Origin: Cochliopodium minus
Taxonomy: Eukaryota; Discosea; Himatismenida; Cochliopodiidae
NCBI GenBank assembly: GCA_024220525.1
Contig: JAMYWO010000058.1
Location: 156,920-171,919 of the forward strand
Length of the DNA: 15,000 bases
Direction of reading: 5' to 3'
Each line of letters opens with the position of its first letter. The first letter of the stretch is position 1. The notes under the pieces are model-generated. The model searched no databases. It was not told the DNA's origin and saw nothing but the letters and a program-made list of their open reading frames with translations. Both the position numbers and the translations under genes were made by a program. This document shows, piece after piece, positions 8,494 to 15,000 of this stretch.

Positions 8494-8799
8494 TAAAAAA
8501 AAATTTTATTCTTTTTTTTTTTATTTTTTAGTTCACTTTTAAATATATCCTTTAAAATAAATCATTTAATTATTCTCTTAATTTATAAAATGAAAAAAAT
8601 TCAATTAATTTGAATTGAATTTGAGTAAAGCATTCAAATCACCTTATCCTAAATTAATTTTTATACAAATAAGGTTTGGTTCAATCAAGCAGAATGGATA
8701 ATTTATTAAGATTCAAAATGAAAATAATCCAGATATAAATGTGAATGAAAATAATATAAAAAAAATTGTTCTTATTCCAGATATTTATGTTTTTTAAAC
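8494..8799. other. intergenic region between divergent genes, with a short coding-like stretch
   Basis: The presumed promoter region of unknown-family copy 2 (minus) and of the VPS9 gene (plus). A plus-strand reading from about 8703 to a TAA at 8796-8798 has coding-like content (IQNENNPDINVNEN, then KKIVLIPDIYVF) and follows a possible AAG acceptor. However, no upstream exon or start could be joined to it, so it may be a remnant or chance. Confidence 0.4.
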
Positions 8800-11136
8800 A
8801 TGAAACAGAAAGGTAAATCAATAAACATGGTGCATTATGAGAATAATAAATTTTTTATTAGCAATCTCGTATTAAAAGCATTGAAAGATGAATATAATGA
8901 TATTTTGAGAACATTTTTAACACATGATGATGCATTCATTGTTATTCCACAAAATATAACTATTGACCAATTGGTCATATCGAGATCTTTTGTAGAAAGC
9001 CATATAATATTTCCCAATCCATCAAATCCTTTGCAATGTATCACATCCAATGGGATCCATCTTGTATTTTCTAAATCCAGAGATAATTTTACCGTTATAA
9101 ATTTGCCACATGAAAATACTATTCAGAAAATATGCTCTTATAATCCATTGATAGATCTGAATACTTTCTTTTTAATGGAGAAGTAAGAAATAATTTTTTT
9201 ATCCTCAAAATATAGGTGATCATTTGGAAAATATAAATTTAATGTATAATACACAAGAATTATGAATGATAATTTGATTATCAAAGTGGAATATTTCTAA
9301 TTATAATTTCATCTTTTTAATTAGACAAATTTACGAAAATTTCAAAGAAGAAAACCCAAAAAATCAAAAAATACACGTTCTTAGAGAAGGAGTATTTCCA
9401 ATTAAAGAAAAATTGAAAATAAATGTGATTTTAATCTCTGATCCAATAAATCCAGAAAAAGGGCAATGGGAAAAAAAGAAAGAAAAAGAAGAAAAGGCAA
9501 TAGAAGTGAACGTTGACACAATAATAACTCCTTCACAAACTCAGTTGTACCAAAAGCAGATACAAATGAAAGTATTATTAGAATCTCCGAGCAACATAGG
9601 AAATATGGAGCCCCTCTTCCCTGAGTTTTCCGAAAGTAATATCGGAGAAAATAATAACACGAGCTCTAACAGTGGAGACCAGAACGAATCATTTTTTTCT
9701 AAAAACACATTAATGAAATACCCAAAAAGGTAAATATTTTTTTGTTTGATTTTTCATTCTTATTTTTCTATTGTCCATTATAAAATATTTTTTTTTTAAA
9801 GAATAATAAGTAAGTTCTTCAACCAAAACAACAATTTGCAAGAGAATTTGCCCGAAACGATTGAGACTACTCCAACCAGCAACCCCGAATCAACATTCAA
9901 CATAATTGAGAAAATGAAGCATCCAACAGCTTCTCCTATCGCAAATTCGATCAGAAATTTCATATCAGAGTTTGGAAACAATAAGAACATCAAGTCTGTT
10001 CATATTCCTTCTTATGTCAGAAAGTTTTTACATGATACACAGAATTTGATAACAAATAATCCTCTTTGGGTAAAAGAACATTTTTATTTCAAAAATATTC
10101 AATAATTGGTTTTAGAATGGGGCATCTAATGAACAAATGGACGAAACTTTTGAGTATCTCGAAAGAATTGTCATTTCCAAAATATATAAATTGTAATTTT
10201 TTATTTCATCTTTAAATACATTATTTTAATTTTTTATTAGTGTATTTTCTCCTGATCCTAACATTCTACAAAGAGACAAGGAATTTTATCAATTATTAGA
10301 AGAACTTCAATTTTTGGAGCCCAAACACCTCGATTTAACGATAGACACCTCTCAACAAAAGCTGTTCGAGAGGGCAGTTGAGGAGTTGAGGAATATAAAC
10401 CAATTTAGAGTCCCAAGGGACAAAATGGTGTGTATATTAAACTGTAGCAAAATAATATTTAAAATTTTATCAGGTAAAATTATTTATTTTTATTTATTTT
10501 TTTATTATCGTATTATTTTCAATTAGCAAAGGGGAATAATGTTGCTTCAGCTGATGAGTTTTTGCCGATGCTAATTTTGGTTGTTTTGAGATCTAATCCA
10601 AAGAACTTGTATTCAAACTTGTGTTTCATCGAAAACTATCGTGATGAGAACAAAATGGTGGAAGAAAGTGCTTATTATTTCACCCAAATTGTTAGTTGTG
10701 TTTCTTTTTTGAAGAATATAAACCCTGATTCTTTAACAATAGATAAAAATGGTTAAAAAAAATATTTTTTAAAATTTTTTTTTCTTTGAATTAAAATTAA
10801 TTTATTATTTTTTTTTGTAAAGAATTCTACGAAAAACTTCAACAAAGAAAGATTAACATCAAATCTCCTTCGAATCAAAGCCTCAACACAAACCAAAAAT
10901 CTAACACCACCGAATCTTCCAAGGAAAACAACACCAATACTAACAACGAAAATATTGATATCGTTGTTCCTCGGATCATCGAAGAGTTTTTGACGTTTGA
11001 GGGTAGAGATCCTTTTGAGTTCGAACATACTCGTATTGATGATTTAAGGATGAAGGATATCCCTTTTTTGTTTCAACATTACAAATCTCTCATCAATGTC
11101 ATCAGAAATATACAGATCGAAATGGAGAAAAAATAA
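8800..11136 (+). CDS. VPS9-domain protein, predicted Rab5-family GEF, seven exons
   Basis: Predicted guanine-nucleotide exchange factor for Rab5/Rab21-type GTPases on early endosomes. Exons: 8800-9182, 9325-9729, 9802-10069, 10116-10192, 10241-10473, 10527-10751, 10823-11136; 634 aa, or 625 from the Met at 8827, which may be the better start. Residues 10-128 resemble the N-terminal module of animal ANKRD27/VARP (MVHYENNKFFISN, later VESHIIFP). A charged, Ser/Asn/Thr-rich linker spans about 160-290. The helical bundle and VPS9 domain span about 355-545, with ISKIYKFVFSPDP, RVPRDKMVCILNCSKIIF, ASADEFLPML (462-471), VVLRSNP, and AYYFTQ (504-509). The conserved acidic residue of the ADEFLP motif and the Tyr of the YYF motif are present, so exchange activity is plausible. 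No FYVE, SH2 or ankyrin domain follows; the tail is Asn/Ser-rich and then helical. The sixth intron uses a less usual GTTAAA donor. The Sel1 gene starts 64 bp after the stop. Confidence 0.9.
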
Positions 11137-11200
11137 AAAAAAATAAATAAAAATAAAAAAAAAATTGTAAGGCTCTTATTTATTTTACCACACTCTACTT
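11137..11200 (+). other. 64-bp spacer between two plus-strand genes
   Basis: The whole distance from the VPS9 stop to the Sel1 gene ATG. It opens with A-rich AATAAA-like repeats that could serve the upstream 3' end, then has a T/C-containing stretch before the ATG. This is very little room for a terminator plus a promoter. Confidence 0.6.
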
Positions 11201-13921
11201 ATGATGAAAGAATTTTGGGATTATCTCAATGATAAATCCATCGAGGGTGATTCCTATGCACAATATTATGTTGCAATTTTGATTCTCCCTAGAATCCCTC
11301 TATCTTTTTGGGGATTGAAAGGTATTCTAATTTATTCTCCATTTAAAAGATATCATCCCATAAAAGTCATCATTAATAGCTTAAAAGTTCAATAAAAATA
11401 AATATTTATAAAATTTATTTTTCAATATCAAAGAAGAGTTTACATTAATGAAACATTAGGATGGATTTCATTATATTAAAGTAATTTTATTCTTCCCTTA
11501 TTTGCCAAATATCAAAAAAAAATTTTGAAATATCAAAAAACAAGATCAGTTGAAATCTAAAATAACCAAAAGATCAATAAATTTAATTCAAATAAATTTT
11601 TTTTTTAAAGAATGTATTAGATGGCATCATCTCAAAACAAAAGAAACTTTGGAAACAAACTGGAGTGAAAAGAAACTGACAAACGGGCCTATGTACAGAG
11701 ACGGGTGTTACGTTGCATTGGCAGATCAGTTCGGGATAGGAGTGGAACTCGAAGGAGAATGTGATTTTATAGACAGAAGCAAAAAAAATCTTTCAAAGTT
11801 AATGGATATGTTAAAGTTAGGAATAATAAAGGTAATCAATTCCATAAAAAACTTTTTGATGTTCTAAAAGTTAAATTATTTTAAATTAAAACAAAGTCTT
11901 TCACTTTTTCTGAATCTGGTAAAAATTTTTATTTTTAATTTTACTAAATAATTTTCTTTAAGTCTTGGGACACATGTATTTAGAGGGAGTATTTGTTGAT
12001 TTAAGTTTTAAGGAAGCGATAAAATATCTTGAAAAAGCTCAAAAGAAAGGTGAAATTTTTTTTTTTTTTTTTATTATTTATTGATTTATTGTTTCAAAGG
12101 GGACATTCCAAGTATTTTTTCTGTAGCAAAAATGTATTCTAAGGGGTGGCATTTTGAAATAGACATTAACAAATCATTAATTCTATATGAAATTGCAAAA
12201 AATGCTGGTTAAAAAAATGCTCAAAAAATATGAAAATATAAAAATAAAAAATAATTTGAACATAAATACAATTAAAATTAAATTAAAATTAAAATTAAAA
12301 TTAAAATAAATTAAAATTAAAATTAAATTAAATTAAAATTAAAATTAAAATAAATTAAAATTAAAATTAAAATTAAAATTAAATTAAAATTAAAATTAAA
12401 ATTAAAATTAAATTAGAATTATTATTAAATATTGAATTTTTTATTAAAAGGATATAGATACGCTTTTAATAACCTGGGAGTCCTTTCTAAAAGAGGGTCA
12501 TCTCAAGACGAAAAAAATTTGGAGAAAGCTATTCAATACTATGAACAAGCCAGCCAAATGGGATATCCTGTATGAAAAAAAACTAAAAAACCTTTTATAA
12601 ATTTAATAACCAAAAAATTTATTTTCAAGGGTGCAATGTAATTAAAATTTAAGTATATTTCTTTTATTTTTACATTTATTTTAAAGAAACAATATTGGGT
12701 AAACATTTTTTTTTAATTTTTTTTATTTTTTTTTTGTTTATTTTTTTTCATTTTTTAAGGGTTTTGTATGATAACGGAGAATTTTATGAGAAGAATTCGC
12801 AAACAGCATTTGAACATTATGAAAAGTAACACATTATTTTTGTTTATTTTTGACTTATCATTTTTTAGGGCTGCTAATTTGGGTGATATGAATGCTGTAC
12901 AAATAAAAAAATTTTTCTTTTTTATTTTTAAAATTTTCTTATAAATCTTTGTCAAGGTTACAAATATTGGAAAATGTTTTAGATATGGGAAAATAGGGAA
13001 AGAAATGGATTTTGAAAAAGTAAACATTATTTAAATTATTTATTCATTGATTTATTTATTTTTTGAATAGGCCAAATTTTATTTTGAGTGGGCTGTAAGA
13101 GAAGAGCATCCAGGTGGGTATTTCAATGTAGCTTATATGCTTAACAACGGTTTGGGATACGAAAAAAACGAGGAAAACAAAAAATTGTCCTTAAAGTAAA
13201 CTTTAAAATAAAAAAAACTACTATTTTATATTTAATCTTTTTTTTAAAATGGATAGATTTTATAAAAAAGGAGCAAAAGTAAATATTTTTTTTTAAATCA
13301 TTTTTAATCATTATCATTTTAATTTTTTTTTTAGCAAGGTGACACATTTTCTATGTATAATTTGGCTGTAATGTTGAGAGAAACCAAAATTGAAAAATCA
13401 GTTTTTTGGTTCAAAAAAGCAGCTAAAATGGGGGATAATGATTCTGCATACAATTTGGTAAACTACTCAAAACATAAATACGGTTTATCAAAATTTTATT
13501 TTTTTATTATTTAGGGATTTTGTTATTATCAAGGAGAAGGTGTTGAAAAAAACATCAATGAATCTGTCAAGTAACTATATTAAACACAATTTCAATTTTT
13601 ATTTTAATTTCTTTTACCAACTATCACAAATTAGATGGTTTTTAAGATGTGATTCAAAATCAAATTCATGTTTGAATATTGGAAATTTTATTTTGAGAGA
13701 AGTATCAGGTAAAATTTTTTTTTTTCTTTACTTTTTTCATCCAAATTTAAAAAATAAAAGATATGCCAAAAGATGTTCATACTGCAAGAGAATGGTTGTT
13801 AAAGTCTTTTGAATTGGGAAGTGAAAGGGCACTTCAAATTTTAAACTTTTATAATCTTCCTCTATCACAATATCCAAAAAATGAAATGGATGAAGATGAA
13901 GATAATATTGATATTGAATAA
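11201..13921 (+). CDS. Sel1-repeat protein with seventeen exons
   Basis: A predicted solenoid scaffold of Sel1-like (TPR-related) repeats. Exons: 11201-11321, 11611-11831, 11897-11918, 11963-12049, 12100-12207, 12451-12569, 12630-12637, 12687-12698, 12760-12825, 12869-12896, 12957-13019, 13071-13195, 13257-13278, 13335-13457, 13515-13570, 13635-13708, 13761-13921; they sum to 471 codons plus stop. Successive repeats read GDSYAQYYVA, YVALADQFGIG, VLGHMYLEG, SVAKMYSKG, AFNNLGVLSKRG, AINNIGVLYDNG, AVTNIGKCFRYG, GYFNVAYMLNNG, SMYNLAVML and SAYNLGFCYYQG, each with the A/G and Y/L spacing of the family. The end is acidic (MDEDEDNIDIE). No signal peptide or membrane segment is seen, so a cytosolic adaptor is likelier than an ERAD Sel1/Hrd3. 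The first intron (289 nt) could conceal another exon, and the N-terminal exon is the least secure part. Partner unknown. Confidence 0.87.
11897..11918 (+). other. 22-nt microexon of the Sel1-repeat gene
   Basis: It starts in phase 0 after an AAAG acceptor and ends one base into a codon before GTAAAA. It encodes SFTFSES plus the first base of Val, giving SESVLGHMYLEG across the junction, a proper Sel1 repeat start. Without it, exons 11611-11831 and 11963-12049 cannot be joined in frame. Confidence 0.72.
12271..12415. repeat. AAAATT/AAATT minisatellite inside an intron
   Basis: About 145 bp of tandem 6-mer ATTAAA-type units with occasional 5-mer and 4-mer variants. It fills most of the fifth intron (12208-12450) of the Sel1-repeat gene and explains that intron's unusual 243-nt length. 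It is probably length-polymorphic. Confidence 0.85.
12630..12637 (+). other. 8-nt microexon of the Sel1-repeat gene
   Basis: GGTGCAAT lies between an AAG acceptor (12627-12629) and a GTAATT donor (12638). It supplies Gly-Ala and two bases of Ile. Joined to the next microexon and to 12760, the text reads MGYPGAINNIGVLYDNG, which matches the Sel1 repeat consensus exactly in spacing. Both flanking introns (60 and 49 nt) are of normal size for this window. Confidence 0.78.
12687..12698 (+). other. 12-nt microexon of the Sel1-repeat gene
   Basis: AAACAATATTGG lies between an AAAG acceptor and a GTAAAC donor. It completes the Ile codon begun in the 8-nt exon, encodes Asn-Asn-Ile, and gives two bases of the following Gly. 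It carries the NNIG core of a Sel1 repeat. Both of its boundaries split codons. Confidence 0.78.
13257..13278 (+). other. second 22-nt microexon of the Sel1-repeat gene
   Basis: Bounded by a GATAG acceptor and a GTAAAT donor. It completes the Lys codon from the previous exon and encodes FYKKGAK, joining LSLK to QGDTFSMYNLAV in a continuous Sel1 repeat. Confidence 0.8.
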
Positions 13922-14029
13922 TTAAAAATAAAAAAAAAATTAATTATCTAATTTATTTTTAAATTTTATTGTTAAAAGTCACAAAAAAAAATGTTTTTTT
14001 TGTTAATTATTTGAAAAAAGCGAGTTTTT

Positions 14030-14871
14030 TTATTTCCCTTCAAGATTCTGTTTCAAAACAGTCTTGTATCTCTCAGCCAAATTTTGGGCAAGATTGAGAA
14101 AAAACTTTGCAGCCAAGAATGAAGAACGTTGAAAAAGAATCAACAACTTGTCTCTGTGGAGACTAACTATCTCAGATTCTTTGTTAGTAACAACATTAGC
14201 AGTGGTGACTTGATCTTCAATGAAACTCATCTCGCCAAAGAAAACACCTTCAGGGAGAATGGCAAGTTGAACCTCTTTGTCCGAAACTTTGTCAGTAATT
14301 GTGACTTTGCAGCTTCCTTTTGAAATGTAAAACATGGAGTCCACAAAAATTCCGATGTCAATTATTTTTGTCCCTTCTGGATAAGTGTTTTGAGTTGTAC
14401 CCATCAAGAGAACACTCCAATCTTTTATAAATTAATTATTTTGTTTAATAATATTTTAAAAGAAAAAATTTAAAAAATAAATTTTGTTGATACCTTGTAT
14501 TCCAAGTTCCAACATGTCTTGATTATTGACGGTAGAGGCGCTTACTTTTCTTTGACTATCATTGTTAGAACTGCTTTTTTGAGCAAGATTTAAAATCATC
14601 TTTGCAGGTCCCTCTGGGTTAGAGATATCTTTTTTTTAAAAAAATAAAATAAAATAAAATAAAATAAAAATAAAACAAAATAAAATAAATTTTTTCAAAC
14701 CATAAAAAGAAAATTTTTGAGATGCTTGAATAATTATGGATTGTTCATTTTGCTCTGCTTTTACACTTTTGATGGTGTTGATAGGAATCTTTTGTTTCCA
14801 CTCTTTACCAAAAGAACTTCCAAAGAAGCAAACGTTATTAGGTGAGATATACAAAGTTCCTCTGAATTTCA
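14030..14871 (-). CDS. GRAM plus cyclic-nucleotide-binding-fold protein, 3' part of gene
   Basis: The last three exons (14871-14701, 14628-14494, 14421-14030) of a gene whose 5' end lies beyond the right edge. The exon at 14871 begins after an AAATAG acceptor inside a codon and has no start. The visible 231 residues hold a GRAM domain (KFRGTLYISPNNVCFFG, IPINTIKSVKAE, IIIQASQKFSFYD, then a helix AKMILNLAQKS), a Ser/Asn-rich linker, and a cNMP-binding jelly roll (YPEGTKIIDIG, MFYISKGSCKV, ILPEGVFFGEMSFIE) ending with a helix rich in Leu/Ala. The phosphate-binding cassette keeps the FGE but has Thr where cAMP/cGMP binders have Arg, so ligand binding is doubtful. GRAM followed by cNB recalls the C-terminus of Dictyostelium GbpC/GbpD; whether a RasGEF lies upstream cannot be seen. 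One donor is the unusual GTTTGA at 14700. Convergent with the Sel1 gene, stops 108 bp apart. Confidence 0.85.
14638..14690. repeat. AAAAT microsatellite inside an intron
   Basis: About ten tandem AAAAT/AAAAAT units that form most of the intron between the two GRAM-coding exons. Confidence 0.85.
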
Positions 14872-15000
14872 CTATTTAAATAAAAATAATAATAAATTCA
14901 AATAATTAAAATAAAAGTAATAATAAAAAATAAAAAGGTAAAATGAAATGTTAAATAAAATAAAAATAAATGAAAATAAATGAAAATAAAAATAAAAAAA
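14872..15000 (-). other. partial intron at the right edge with AT repeats
   Basis: Sequence upstream of the first visible GRAM exon. It ends in an AAATAG acceptor on the minus strand and is otherwise composed of AAAAT, AATAAT and AAATG-type repeats with no coding potential. The 5' exon(s) of the GRAM/cNMP gene must lie outside the window. Confidence 0.7.

Noticed and set aside
8835-9050. Minus-strand ORF opposite the VPS9 first exon
   Set aside because: Shadow of the plus-strand exon, which continues in frame through six further exons to a VPS9 domain.
10753-11028. Minus-strand ORF opposite the last VPS9 exon
   Set aside because: The plus-strand exon continues the VPS9 domain in frame; the minus reading shows no domain and ends in Lys/Phe low complexity.
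12271-12415. Tandem array as a CRISPR-like or functional repeat
   Set aside because: Units are 5-6 bp AT microsatellite with no spacers, and the array lies within an intron.
12755-13347. Two minus-strand ORFs over Sel1 exons
   Set aside because: Both are Lys/Ile/Phe-rich antisense readings that span plus-strand exons and introns.
11201-13921. Sel1 gene as a decayed pseudogene with many frameshifts
   Set aside because: Every interruption is bounded by GT and AG with lengths of mostly 43-65 nt, split codons are always completed, and the total is a whole number of codons ending in one stop.

Overview
This is nuclear DNA from an AT-rich, intron-dense microbial eukaryote. The coding text is broken by about forty short introns, mostly 43-80 nt, starting with GT and ending with AAG or TAG. 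Stops are TAA and TGA, which fits the standard code. The gene content is that of a free-living protist with an elaborate endomembrane and signalling system: a Rab5-type GEF, a Sec14-like lipid carrier, SAM domains, Sel1 repeats and a GRAM plus cyclic-nucleotide-fold protein. Amoebozoa or another amoeboid lineage is possible, but I cannot place it to genus. No bacterial, viral or transposon gene was recognised.

Layout, left to right. 1-594: AT-rich sequence with one small orphan ORF (308-457). 595-2197 (-): five-exon CCR4/Angel-type endonuclease-exonuclease-phosphatase (EEP) protein. 2468-2749 (+): two-exon, single-SAM-domain small protein. 2999-4480 (-): seven-exon Sec14/CRAL-TRIO protein with a 13-nt microexon. 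5126-5439 (+): second small SAM protein, paralogous to the first with the intron at the same codon. 5817-7068 and 7267-8493 (-): tandem pair of two-exon genes of an unrecognised family; their second exons are almost identical and their first exons are diverged. 8800-11136 (+): seven-exon VPS9-domain protein, a predicted Rab5-family GEF. 11201-13921 (+): seventeen-exon Sel1-repeat protein with 8-, 12-, 22- and 22-nt microexons. 14030-14871 (-): 3' part of a GRAM plus cyclic-nucleotide-binding-fold gene whose 5' end lies beyond the right edge.

All exon structures were worked out by hand. I joined GT...AG boundaries so that the frame stays open and the known domain reads through. In every multi-exon gene the exon lengths add up to a whole number of codons, which supports the models. 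Spacing is tight: 64 bp separate the VPS9 stop from the Sel1 start, and 108 bp separate the convergent Sel1 and GRAM/cNMP genes. There is no operon logic, although the VPS9 GEF, Sec14 and GRAM proteins all relate to membrane identity.

The two most notable points are the microexons, especially the adjacent 8-nt and 12-nt pair in the Sel1 gene, and an apparent gene-conversion tract of 647 bp without a difference between the two tandem unknown genes, flanked by diverged sequence.
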